Shown: in pieces, positions 1 to 14,100 of the stretch | Position numbering within the stretch: position 1 is the first letter of the stretch | Layout: each line of letters starts with the position of its first letter | Origin: Pteria penguin | Taxonomy: Eukaryota > Mollusca > Bivalvia > Pterioida > Pteriidae | Assembly: GCA_035048485.1 (NCBI GenBank) | Contig: CM068586.1 | Location: 31,776,849 to 31,840,848, forward strand | DNA length: 64,000 nt | Direction of reading: 5' to 3' | The notes under the pieces: model-generated | What the model was told of the DNA's origin: nothing | The model's input: only the letters and a program-made list of their open reading frames with translations | Database searches by the model: none | Made by a program: the position numbers and the translations under genes

Positions 1-3000
1 TCATACAAAAAGGAATAATGCAGAAAGTATTAACAAAAGATTAGCCCTACAATTAGAAATATTGAAGTGCTCCAGAAACAACGACAACTCTTCAAAGTGG
101 TAAGGGATCCATGGGACGGACATATGTAAAACTGAGATTACTTTCTTTAAAATAGCATAAGCACATTGCAGCTTTATAGCAAGGTACAGCAAGCTATGTA
201 TAAATTAAGGTATTGAATATTCAAACGCCATGGATTTTAACTAAAACTTATATAAACTTTTCTGTGTGACTACATGGCAGAATTGTATAACTATCCTTAA
301 AGTGTATGGTACCGAAATACAAGCCATAACGTCATACAGGTATATGACACAGAATTAACAGATATTACTCGGCAACAAGAACTTAATAAGCGACCAAAAG
401 TATTAATATCTGGTAAGCCACTGAAAGCAGAATTTTTATTTTGGTTAGAAGCGACCAGAGATGCTGCGGTAGGAGCAGAAGTAATTCTGACTTTAGCAGT
501 GTATTTCGGGGTTAGTGTCATAGACTCTTTAAGTTTTGTAGTTGGGGGGTATGGTGAAGACGGTGATGATACAGGTGTGGTTTGTCTCGATGATGATGAT
601 GTTTCCTCCGTAACAATTTGCCGTGATGTTTTCTTTGTTTAAAGCACTGTCGCTGGATTATCTGTTGTCGTCGGGAGTGACTTAGGCATTGTTGTTCGTC
701 TCGCGGCTGTTGTTGTAGTTGTTCGTTTAGCTGTTGTCGTTGTTGGACTTGCTGTTGTTTTTCGCGTAGTTGTAGTCGGTTTTGTAGTCTTTATTGGTGG
801 CTGTTGTGTCGTTTCTAATTTTCTTGTTGTTGGGGGTGTAACTGTAGTGGTAGTATTCTTTGCTAAAAAGAAAAAAAAACCCCAAAGATTTCGTTTTACT
901 TGTGTAACAGTTCAATTCAAAGAGTTGAGTGATATGAAACGTTGGATCCACTACCTCATTAGAAAAAAGTGATACCATCAGCCAATAGTGGGGCTCGAAC
1001 CAGGGGCCTGTTGGCCACTAGTCCATCGCCGTACCAAATAAGATACTGATAAAGAAAAAGAAAAAAAAATTAATTTTAACGATAGAAGATTAATAAGGTT
1101 ATTATTTCAATTTCATCGATAATTCATCGATTGTTGGAAGAAAGAAATTTCATCTGATATTACTCACTCGTTACTTCCCATTCCCGTATAATGGCATTAT
1201 TTAATGTATTCCTTCTGAACGTCAATGCTGGACACATAAACATTCTTTCTCGGATAAGTGTATGTTAATGTGTATATTTGTAAATCAGCATTATAAAAAG
1301 TTGTAAATTAGTTAGTCATAAAACCAGTGATATTAGTAAACAAAATAATAAAATCATATAAAAATGGTATAAAATGCGAAATTCGACAATAGTGGACGTA
1401 GTTCTGATTCGCAGAATGTTACGCACATGTATGTACTTGCAGTACAGTTTAAAACATCAGCAGAACTCACAGTACTTTCTCAAATTACCATCACCGTTAA
1501 TTAAACGTAGATATTTCAAACGCTGAAAGAAAAAATCATACAAAAAGGAATAATGCAGAAAGTATTAACAAAATAATATCCCTACAATTAGAAATGCTGA
1601 AGTGCTCCAGAAACAACGACAGCTCTTCAAAGCGGTAAGGGATCCGTGGGACGGACATATGTAAAACTGAGATTACTTTCTTTAAAATAACATAAGCACA
1701 TTGCAGCTTTATAGCAAGGTACAGCAAACTATGTATAAATTAAGGTATTAAATATTCAAACGCCATGGATTTGAACTAAAACTTATATAAACTTTTCTGT
1801 GTGACTACATGGCAGAATTGTATAACTATCCTTAAAGTGTATGGTACCGAAATACAAGCCATAGCGTCATACAGGTATATGACACAGAATTAACAGATAT
1901 TACTCGGCAGCAAGAACTTGATAAGCGACCAAAAGTATTAATATCCGGTAAGCCACTGAAACCGACCAAAGATGCTGCGATAGGAGCAGAAGTAATTCTG
2001 ACTTTAGTAGTGTATTTCGGGGTTAGTGTCATAGACTCTTTAAGTTTTGTAGTTGGGGGGTATGGTGAAGACGGTGATGATACAGGTGTGGTTTGTCTCG
2101 ATGTTGATGATGTTTTCTCCGTAACAATTTGCCGTGATGTTTTCTTTGTTTGAATCACTGTCGCTGGATTATCTGTTGTTGTCGGGAGTGACTTAGGCAT
2201 TGTTGTTCGTCTCATGGCTGTTGTTGTAGTTGTTCGTTTAGCTGTTGTCGTTGTTGGACTTGCTGTTGTTTTTCGCGTAGTTGTAGTCGGTTTTGTAGTC
2301 TTTATTGGTGGCTGTTGTGTCGTTTCTAATTTTCTTGATGTTGGGGGTGTAACTGTAGTGGTAGTTTTCTTTGCTAAAAAGAAAAAAAACCCAAAGATTT
2401 CGTTTTACTTGTGTAACAGATCAATTCAAAGAGTTGAGTGATATGAAACGTTGGATCCACTACCTCATTAGAAAAAGTGATACCATCAGCCAATAGTGGG
2501 GCTCAAACCAGGGGCCACCGTACCAAATAAGATACTGATAAGAAAAAGAAAAAATTAATTTTAACGATAGAAGATTAATAAGGTTATTATTTCAATTTCA
2601 TCGATAATTCATCGATTGTTGGAAGAAAGAAATTTCATCTGATATTACTCACTCGTTACTTCCCATTCCCGTATAATGGCATTATTTAATGTATTCCTTC
2701 TGAACGTCAATGCTGGACACATAAACATTCTTTCTCGGATAAGTGTATGTTAATGTGTATATTTGTAAATCAGCATTATAAAAAGTTGTAAATTAGTTAG
2801 TCATAAAACCAGTGATATTAGTAAACAAAATAATAAAATCATAGAAAAATGGTATAAAATGCGAAATTCGACAATAGTGGACGTAGTTCTGATTCGCAGA
2901 ATGTTAAGCATATGTATGTGCTTGCAGTACAGTTTAAAACATCAGCAGAACTCGGAGTACTTTCTCAAATTACCATCACCGTTAATAAAACGTAGATATT

Positions 3001-6000
3001 TCAAACGCTGAAAGAAAAAAATCATACAAAAAGGAATAATGCAGATAGTATTAACAAAATAATATCCCTACAATTAGAAATGCTGAAGTGCTCCAGAAAC
3101 AACGACAGCTCTTCAAAGCGGTAAGGGATCCGTGGGACGGACATATGTAAAACTGAGATTACTTTCTTTAAAATAACATAAGCATATTGCAGCTTTATAG
3201 CAAGGTACAGCAAACTATGTATAAATTAAGGTATTAAATATTTTTGAATTTTGGATTTGAACTAAAACTTATATAAACTTTTCTGTGTGACTACATGGTA
3301 GAATTGAATAACTATCCTTAAAGTGTATGGTACCGAAATACAAGCCATAGCGTCATACAGGTATATGACACAGAATTAACAGATATTACTCGGCAACAAG
3401 AACTTGATAAGCGATCAAAAGTATTAATATCCGGTAAGCCACTGAAAGCAGAATTTTTGTTTTGGTTAGAACCGACCAGAGATGCTGCGATAGGAGCAGA
3501 AGTAATTCTGACTTTAGTAGTGTATTTGGGGGTTTGTGTCATAGACTCTTTAAGTTTAGTAGTTGGGGGGTATGGTGAAGACGGTGATGATACAGGTGTG
3601 GTTTGTCTCAATGTTGATGATGTTTTCTCCGTAACAATTTGCCGTGATGTTTTCTTTGTTTGAAGCACTGTCGCTGGAGTATCTGTTGTTGTCGGGAGTG
3701 ACTTAGGCATTGTTGTTCGTCTCGCGGCTGTTGTTGTAGTTGTTCGTTTAGCTGTTGTCGTTGTTAGACTTGCTGTTGTTTTTTGCGTAGTTGTAGTCGG
3801 TTTTGTAGTCTTTATTGGTGGCTGTTGTGTCGTTTCTAATTTTCTTGTTGTTGGGGGTGTAACTGTAGTGGTAGTTTTCTTTGCTAAAAAAGAAAAAAAA
3901 CCCAATGATTTCGTTTTACTTGTGTAACAGATCAATTCAAAGAGTTGAGTGATATGAAACGTTGGATCCACTACCTCATTAGAAAAAAGTGATACCATCA
4001 GCCAATAGTGGGGCTCGAACCAGGGGCCACCGTACCAAATAAGATACTGATAAGAAAAAGAAAAAATTAATTTTAACGATAGAAGATTAATAAGGTTATT
4101 ATTTCAATTTCATCGATAATTCATCGATTGTTGGAAGAAAGAAATTTCATCTGATATTACTCACTCGTTACTTCCCATTCCCGTATAATGTCATTATTTA
4201 ATGTATTCCTTCTGAACGTCAATGCTGGACTCAACACGTGATATATAGCACGTGACCTGAGTACACCATCTGTGTCTCTCTTTCGTCTTCCTGTTTTGCA
4301 ACTCCTGTCACACTGGTCATTTTTTTCATCAAGGGTGCAAACAATGGCATCGCAATGAATGTATACTTCATCATAATCCACAAACTTAAAAGTTTGATAT
4401 CGAAATCCAAAGGATGTGGAGTTAAGTGGAAAGAATCCGAGTGTCGGGTCAATGGCGCATCTAATAAAGGATAAATAAGAGATATGGCTCAGTTGTATGA
4501 CTGAAAAACCCTACATCGGGCATGCATAAGCCAACAGATAAATAAGTTAACTTACAGACGACAACTTATCACATGATATAAAGGCACTCTAGTATCATAA
4601 TGCTACATGATAACGTTCTCATACATGACGATTTTACGACGTCATTATTGCAAGTGTTATGACGTTGCATACACCAAGGAGGAAATGATACCTAAATCTA
4701 AAAGAGGACAGGACATCCGATGAGCTACCGACTTTACTTGAGTCGAGACCTTTCGGTAACGATAACATCTGACCGATTGAGCCGACAGGCTCAACATACC
4801 GTTTAAAGGAGGGTCTATGAATATGATTGAATCACAAGATCATGGAATCGATTATTTGAGAGATTACTATTTTATACATACTTTGATTCAAATAATGGGT
4901 AATTGACACTATCATTTGCAGATATGCTGGGAGTGGCCTTACAGTTTGGTATAACCAGTTTCACATTAAAGGTAACAGCCTCCAAAGTTAATGCCACATT
5001 CAGCCATTCCCCTAATGTCAGATTGAGAGGGTATTCTGTCACTGGTGTATTGAAGGAGTTTTCCTTGAAGAAGGTCATGCTAATGCTGAACTCTCCCGGA
5101 GCACTCTGTGTTGCCATCTCGGTCAGAGGACGCATACCCCTGTCTGCGTCTAAGTGTCGTGGAAATACACACATCACCTCAATTCTGTAGGTGTTCACAC
5201 GAGTGATGCTGCCATCAAAGCTGGTGTAATTATAACGAATCGTGTTCGAATAACTAAGATGTGTGGAATTCAAATTCTGAAATACAACACAACGTGACAG
5301 TGACAATCTACTTAGAATGCCGAAACCATATACGTGATTATGTTGATTATGTGGAGAATAATACTCAAATTTTATGTCGCCTTTTAATATTAATGAGATT
5401 TGTGACATCATCTAAATAGCAAATTAGTATTTTCATTCTGCAAAAATTTATCAACTGGCGTTTTAAAGTTGGAGTTAATTTTTGGAGTCAATTCTTGGTA
5501 TGCATAAAACCATATGCGGAAGAGTAATTGTTACGTCACAAGTTTTATCCCTACGAAATCTGATTTTATTTTTACATTTAATACTCACGTCCACAACGGT
5601 GTTACACTTATCGAATGGAATGCGAATAGTGACGAAATTATCATCGTGGGTTTTAGTTGCGTCCGTGCAGTTTCCCGAAAACACATTTAAATGCTTCTCT
5701 TCTAGATTTGCATCATAAGATTTATGGAAAGAGGCGCTAATTTGACCATTGCTGCATTCAAGAGCAGGAACTGGTGCTGAAAAACAATGGATGCGGGTTA
5801 TTTGACGTTTAATCGTATAAAGCATGCACAATAATAAGCGTCCATGCACCAGCATGATCGGAATTTCTATGTAGGTAATGATTTACCACTCTAATAAGAG
5901 TCTTAAGATAAATGCGATTTTGTAAGACGTGGCTTCATCATAACCATTAATATGGAATTAAATACAGTATAAAACTTAAATTACTACGTAAAGCTATTTC

Positions 6001-9000
6001 TTTTATTCCTTCCATATGCCTTATCGTAAAGAAATATTGCAGTCTCCGAGAAACAATAGTGTAGACCACACGGTATTCAGAAACACGATTTATTTCTTGT
6101 TATATTTGTGTTTTACTTGAGGACATAATATATGTGCATGACATATGTACAGCGCTTGTTTCAGCAGAGAGTCCAGCAGAACGTACTCGCAAATCTTAGT
6201 TTAATTTGCAGCAACAAACATGGCCGATCCTAAGTGAAGTGCAGTCCGGTGAGAAAGCAAGTAGATCTTGAAATGTTTATCATTCCATGAGTCAGTGTCA
6301 ATATCATATTATTGTCTGTCGTTGAGTTAATACTTTCTTACCGTGCAACTGACTTTGAATCAATTCGGATATAGACTATATAACAAAAACAATGCCTTTG
6401 AAAGAAGAAAATAATTCGTAGCGTCATTTGCAAAGTAAAATACGTAGTACAATATAGAAAAAAAGTGTTTTATACTTAACGAATAAATTTTATAACTGAG
6501 GATGCTTTATCGATTCACAAATGTAACTTCTAAGACAAACTACGGTGATGTTTTTGTGTTTTATCATAGAATCATAATGATCATAGCTAATTTATAAGAA
6601 GTTTTACACATCAATATGGCACAGTGATGCACAGCCATATATGGTGTAGTATTTCCTTCAAAAGCAGTATTTTTCACAAGTTCTACAGTGGAAATAAAAT
6701 CCGCTGCACTGTAACAAAGTGTTCACTTACAGACAATAGATAATATTATACAGAAAATGATTCATTAAATCATTAAATAAATTTCAATATCTGTATTCAC
6801 TTTCTCGTCACCCTTCGCGTCGAATCTATCATGCAAAGGAAAAAACGCTACCCCGACACCACCACCACACGCCATTTTAATGGATAATAAAATGAACGCG
6901 AAACTCCATTAATGAAAATGCTAATGTCTCATCGAGACTTATGATGTTTAAAACTACAAATACACATGAATTATCGTAGATAAATGGTAATAACTTTCCT
7001 GTGTATATATTGCATTGCTTGCAAAAATTTAATACGTATAGTGTGTTCAAATGGCACATTGATTGGTAATCGGTTCTAATAGTAAAAGGGAAAGATATCT
7101 GACTTACTTGTAAGGCAGAAGTCAACAAGGAGATGTACAATAAATCTTGGTGACATGTAATGCAATACATGTAATGGCATTACAAAAATATTGATTTGCG
7201 ACAGATGCGACTTAGGACGGTCAACTGAGTAACAAACGGCACTCAGTTGGTGTGGTTTTAAAAATAAAACCTTCATTCACGTATCATTTTATTTTACAGA
7301 GAACAACCCCTCTAACTGGCGATAAAAAATCGCTCAATGGTGTTGCTATCAGGAAAAATGGGTATAATCAAAAATAAATGGCAAATGTTCTGGAAGGTTT
7401 TCTCTTTTGAATTCACCTTCGCTGTTTATAGGTGAAAATGGTACTGTAAGTGAGCAGTTTGACAACAGTTTTCTGTAGAAATGTTACGATACATCTCTCG
7501 ATATCATACAAATACGTATTATGATATTTGAATATTGATACGATACTTATAGCGATACAATCAAGACATCATGTTTATCACTTTGATTTACAACAAGGGT
7601 TCGAGGGAGAAATGAAACATATAACATCTTAACATGATACATGTTAGTTACAATCTCTTTATGAGCCTAAACTGATAAATGGTCCGTTCAAATCACTAAA
7701 TAATCAAAACCTGGGTACCTGTCTTATTTTTCATGGAAGCAAATCCTTTTCCAAAAACCTTCGCACGGGTCGATGTCGCGCATTTTGATTAGGTATGGAG
7801 AGAATCGGCGGGGAAGGGGGGGGGGGTCTTACTGCCCCCAAATTCTCGTTAAAACTTCAAACATTTAAGGGAATAGCAAAGTAGACAATACCCTTAACAC
7901 ACATTTAAATCCCATAGTATACTGACCATTCTGGTTATGACAGCAGTATTTACTACTGTTTTCGTCATGGGTCAATGTATTACTCCGCGGATAAAATATC
8001 ATGTAAATATAATTAACTGCAACTTTAAAAGCTATGACTCAGGCTGTTTTTCGCATCGTGTTTAGAATCAGGACATCTGTTTAGAAATATATCGTATCTC
8101 GGCATATTGTTACAGTACATGTAGTGTATTTGTCCGAATACAATAAGCAATGTGTTTTGTGTTACATGATATAACTTTCGCTATATACATCAGTATCCCC
8201 ATGTTATATTGTAAATTTATGATTATAATATGACAAAATTAGTTGTTTTTTCCATAAGGCATGCTTTAAGAAGAGTGTATATATACGATGGCAAGAAGAC
8301 TTGTGAAACACTAATGCTTTCAGATTGGAGCATATTCAGACATCTTTTAAAAAAGTCAAAGGTGAAATTCAATGAGCCAGAAATGTTTGGTACAATGAAA
8401 AGATTCTGTCAAAAGGGAATATATATCAGAAACGTCAGCACGCGTTTCTTATGGTTTATAAGATATGGCCATTGTTAAAAAAATTTTGTCGACAAACAAG
8501 TGAAAATATACCGTTAAATCTTCTATTCCACATATGTAATGAAGATTTCACTTTTGCATAAGGGTAGATTATGGTGATGCATTTTGAACTGTCTGAACGT
8601 GTGTAAAATAATATTGAGAGAAGAACTTCCTGCCCTCACCACCACGTCTGTGAGCCTGAGACATTGAATATTTCCGACGACACAGTGTAGGCAATTTTAC
8701 TAGAAAATCGGAACAACTTCATCCTGACTGAAAATAATTTTACTTGACACATCCTCGTTGTCGTCTGTTTAAACAATGGTACGATATGATTAGGACTATT
8801 TCCCAAATTAACAGAAGGACAGAGCATAACACAAATAAGAATTAGAATAAAAGAATATTCCTATTACTTTTAAAATTTATCATTATAATAAAGACATAGG
8901 CACAAAACAATAGAGACATCTGTCTGTATTCCTACGGCATACTGCATTTTGAATGTCATTTGCCATTTGGAGTTATCGATCTTGGCAATGTTGGTTTTCT

Positions 9001-11060
9001 TATCAAAATTTGTATTTGTAGGCCTACTGTTACGTTTATATTTGACTGTGAATGAAAGGTTTCTTGGCGATTATTTTAGAAATACTAGAAGAATGCTAAT
9101 CTTCAGACGGACGGATTCGGTGGTGAGAACAGAAGGTACTAAAAGTGAGGTTTCTGAATACAATCATTGTATTAGTAATAGTATAAATACAAGGATAAAG
9201 GTCTGTGCTGGTGTTATATATAGTATATTGCTCAAGAAATGTGTTAAACTCTACCACCCGAAGGTATATCACTTGATTGGTTGAACTCTGCAACGAAATG
9301 GGGCTGTTAATTTGTAAAGTTAACCAATATTAATCGTATATTCTTCAGTACTGCATAACCAATAATAACTTACCATATACACACCAACACTTCCGGGAAA
9401 TATCAGGAAATGCTCTTACAGTGACGACATAAAGAATAATAGATGTTTTCCTCAGTTTAACATAATGTAAAGGACTTTATGTCAGACATGCATCGGTCAG
9501 TTTGTTCATTATGGCGTTAATCTCAGCTTAGTGACGTCAGAGTAAAATGACGCAAATTCTCACGGCAAATTATCATATGTCTGACATGGAATGAAATAAA
9601 GGATCGATAAGGAAATGTTCTACTTTAATGGGTGTACATTTACCTGTATCGGTTGTGTATGTCACTGTATTTAATATCTTGTTCACATTATCAAGTTTTA
9701 AAACAAGTCACGCAAAGCCATCCATTAAAATTCTGCAAAATGCACATTTTAATGATTCTGACCCCTTTGTTTTGCAAAATGATTCCAGATTCGGTTTCTT
9801 TTCTTTTCTTTTTCATAGTGACTTATTTCTGCCATGCAATTCTATGAGTATTTGTCAGAAATTACGTAGACTAATCAGAAAATCACTGGTATATGTGACA
9901 AGTCGCCACAATAATGTTATACGATAAGTTGTTAATTACTTTGACAAGTTGCCAAGACATTTTATTCGACAAAATGACATTTATCTGACAAGTAATCATA
10001 ACAATGTTATATGGCAAGTTGTCGATTTACCTGACAAATCGTAATAACAATGTTGACAATTATCTGACAAGAGGAGTCCAAATGCCTGCATATAGTTTAA
10101 ATCATATTAATATATTTAACATATGATGTGAATTAAACCGCTTTTATTCATATCAGGAATGAGAATGAGTCGAAAGAAAAGTTTAAGGTTGTCACGTGCT
10201 CACTTCCTTATTTGGAACTAGAGTGCCGATAGCAACCTGAATCATAAAGAAAGGTATTTCTTTGATTTATATTCTGATATCTCTTGAGTTTAACGTTAAA
10301 GAAAAGTATCATGGATACTGGTATGGATGATTGCAATTTATCAATGAACCTTAGCGTCGCAAAGATTCTTATAATCCTTTCAAATGAATACCAAATTGAT
10401 TCTACAATAAAATACAAGATATTTGGTAAGTGTGTACAGTGAAAAGAAAATCTCGAGAATAAAAGTAAAACAAGAACGTATGCAAGAAATTGTCACTCTC
10501 ACTAAATTCTTTTCTATGATAACAGTTACATAAAGTATCCGAACAATATATGAAGCTGTGATACAGAAATAAAATACTGAGTTTTTATGGTAATCCAGTG
10601 TAGAGACCTTGAATGGGGAAGGGAAGGGGCGTGATGATCCTATCCTTGATCCTAGATTTGGCATACACTACTTCACTTTATACGTATACAATGTGACCAA
10701 ACTAAATTTACACAATGCCACATTGTTGGAAATGATCCATACCCCATTTTAAGGAAGGGGCAGCAACTAAACACAGAATCCACTACTCAATATTTGAACT
10801 TACGATCAGGTGGTGACTCATCAAGTTGTACACAAGTAATACTGACAATCTCGTTGGCTGCACAATTCGACACATTCCATATCTGGTGTGAGCATGCGTC
10901 AATGTTGTTCTCGTTTCCTGTACATCTAACGTCGTCCAGGAAAATGTTTTTGCTGACATTTTGTCTAACGTAGTTGACTTCTACTTGAGAACCAGCACGC
11001 GCAACATCGGGACTGATAAAAGAGAATTTATAAATTTTATAAACACGTAAAGACATGAGA

Positions 11061-11147
<87 letters not shown>

Positions 11148-14100
11148 CCAATCAAATTAGTGAGGCCTGATGATATTTTCATGCAACGAGCGGAATTACT
11201 GGACAATAAATCACGGCTAGATAGTCGTTATTCCAGTAATTCAGTTTTCAGAAAATTCGTAGACTAAACGATAATTATGCCCCTTCTTCTTAATTTCATA
11301 GTCGTTTATTTCCATTTCCTTTAAGGAGTAGTGCTACATCATTATTATAAGGCGAACAGAAAATATGACAAAAACAACTTCTCCCAAGGTACATGACAAA
11401 ATGAACCCAGGAAAAATAATCCATCAAAGTAGTCAGTGACATCTCTCTAGACCACTTTTTGACCGGTTTTGACCGTTTGATCCGTCCTCCTATATGTCGT
11501 CTCATAGAAGTATACCCATAAGCCCCCACCCCTCTCTTCTTTTGTTTAGTTAGCTTTTGAACCTTCTCGTGTGTCTATTAAGGTATACAATTATGTCTAC
11601 ATTAATTGCGGAGTTATTATGAATTAATTAAGAATGGCCTCTAACATTGACACATATGACGTAACGTCTACATTAGGTATTATAGCTTATTTATGATATA
11701 TATCAAAATATTATACACGTTTTAGCTATGATTGATATGTACATACACTTTAAATCAGAAGGATGACTAACACAATAACAACATTTTACAAATTTGATAT
11801 TTATTTTACGAAAATATGTACAAACATGATTATGTCTTTCATAATTGGATTACATTCCATAAGGAAAGGAAACACAGGTTTGGTTTTGTAAAACGCGTTT
11901 GTTAAATACGATCTTGTAGTCTTCTTCCTTCGTAGTTGTAATAATGTTCATATCTGTTTTGTTTCTCATTATCTTGTGTTCATCAGTTACAATAATGTGA
12001 ATATTTCCAGTATCTTTTCTTTCTCCCTTTTCCGCACCTTTCACCATTTTTGTAATTGATTCAAAATTGATGGAACATAGATTTTTATGATTCAGTGTGA
12101 TCCCCCTAACTGTACAACATGTCAAATGTCCTTCTTTATTTGGTTTTTTCAAATGATAGGCATAGTTTTTTGGCCAACCCGTAACAAAGACCTTTATCTC
12201 ATTATCCGACACTTCGTCTGTCATATCCCCAGGTAATCCCCTAAATCTGGCTCCCTCTCTCCAGGTCGTGATAAAAAGATGACAGAGTCAGCATAGAGAG
12301 CTCTTCTGTCCAAGATTTCCAAATACGAATACAGCTTCAGTCTAGCTTGTGCCGTTGTATATGCTGCTTTGATTACATTAGTACCAGATGTTCTACGAAT
12401 GTAGAATCATTAACCCATTGTATCATTACCACATCATCATTGACAAAACTGACATCGGTAACTTCTTGTCCATCGCTGGTTAGAAGGTCAAAGTATCGAT
12501 CAGGTTTCTCAACATACTCCGTCCGGAGAAGGTAAGGACGCTGGCCAAATTTACCCCAGAAACTATTCAGCATCAATTTTGCAAGAGCCCTTAGCCCTGG
12601 ATTCTCTTTTATATTGTCATAGTGGAGTTCGATACCTTCTTTCATTTCATAGTCATTGATAGATTTTTGTTTATCCTCTTACGTTTTACACCATTCAGGC
12701 CATCCGCTTGCTTCTTGCTTCATTTTTAAAAACGTATTGACATACTCAGTGAAGATTCCTCGTGTTTTTGTGACCTGATCGTATTGGGATACTGAATCAA
12801 AATGCCACACTTCATAAATTTTTATGACTTTATACCCTTTACTCAATGCTTTCTTTAATTCATCTGTCACCCATGTACCAGTTATACATCTGTCATCGTC
12901 ACTGTGTCGGCATTTCCCTGATTGCTGTGTCTCCATACATTTATTGCAAAGACCAAATAGAAATTTGCCATTACATTTAATTGGGTGGACAGGCATAAAT
13001 AAACCACGTGGTGGTAAAACTTTACATTTCACTAGTCCTTCGTATTCACGAATACTTTTGAAATTTTCAGTGATAATCTGAGGATGCCCCACGGGAATTT
13101 TACCAGTTTTGTTGATGAATGGGTACAATGAAGTTACATCATAGTATTTTATTTTTGTCTTGCTGTCTGCTTCTGCATATAATGTGTAAGCTTCTGTTCT
13201 GCCACCAAAGAATGCCTCTTTAGGATCAAGAGGTGAAACATTATCCATAGTATTTATAAAATGCTGCATTTTCTTGTCTGTTGATAGTTCTGTGTCATAG
13301 TCTTTCTCCCACATGCATATGTATTTGTACCCTAAATTTTCCAGGTACCGCTTTTTGTCCATGGTCTGTTGGTATAATTCCCCCATGGTCAGTCCTCTTA
13401 CTGGATTGATTGTGATTCGTTTCGTAATAACCATCAACTTTGTATGGTCTTATAATTTTTTGGCCTCCATTTTTTGCATGTTGAATGTGTACTTGTAATT
13501 TACTTGACATATATTTTATCCACGACAAAGCCATAATTGAGTGATTATATTCTGGAATGTAGCCGTGATTTGGTATTAAACCGATTGTATTTTCATCCAA
13601 CAAATTCCTCCTGAACACTCGTTGGCATGCTGATGCTATAGTGATATTTTTTTCAAAAGGATCTATAACTGGTTTGTCATCCTTTTGGATGATTTTCATG
13701 AAAATATGTCGGAATTCTAAGCAACATCGACGTAAGAACTCGACATCGGATCTACAATATTTTAGAAGCTCGACTTGAAAATTGAATATATCATTACGAT
13801 GGTTCTCATACCAATTCAGAAACTTCTTCCTGTCCTCAGGTCTCATTCCGTCAGGATTGTAATATTTGATGATTAAGAATGACATTTTGATTTTTCGAAG
13901 CATTGAAAAGGTGAGGGAAATGTCCTTTAGCCAGCTCTGATAATCCAAACGTTTTAGGCATTTTGGAGAGAGCCATCGGTATAAAATTCATTGAATCTAG
14001 AAATTTTATTTTACACAGAGCCACATCGATGCTCATAAATTTTGAGCCATTCTTTATAACTGTGGGTAAAATTCCGTTCTCGTATAAGAACTTCATAATT

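Larger units (their letters stand above)
1..4230 (-). repeat. Tandem triplication, about 1.5-kb units (A partial, B 1234-2718, C 2719-4230)
   Basis: Near-identical units abut head to tail: B is 1485 bp and C is 1512 bp; A is cut by the window edge. The boundary is sharp at 4230, where C runs into unique ZP-C coding sequence, while A and B run into the start of the next unit. Each unit holds a 60-nt exon, the Thr-rich exon, a tRNA-like fragment and the possible tail exon. Confidence 0.92.

Noticed and set aside
727..978. Frameshift in the Thr-rich frame of unit A caused by poly-A length
   Set aside because: The run lies upstream of the splice acceptor (AG|CAAAG), in the intron; the exon frame is unaffected by it. 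The real lesion is the TAA at 639-641.
8230..9293. Short ORFs on both strands in the SRCR2-ZP intron
   Set aside because: No family features, no phase-compatible splice sites, no repeat match in the window.
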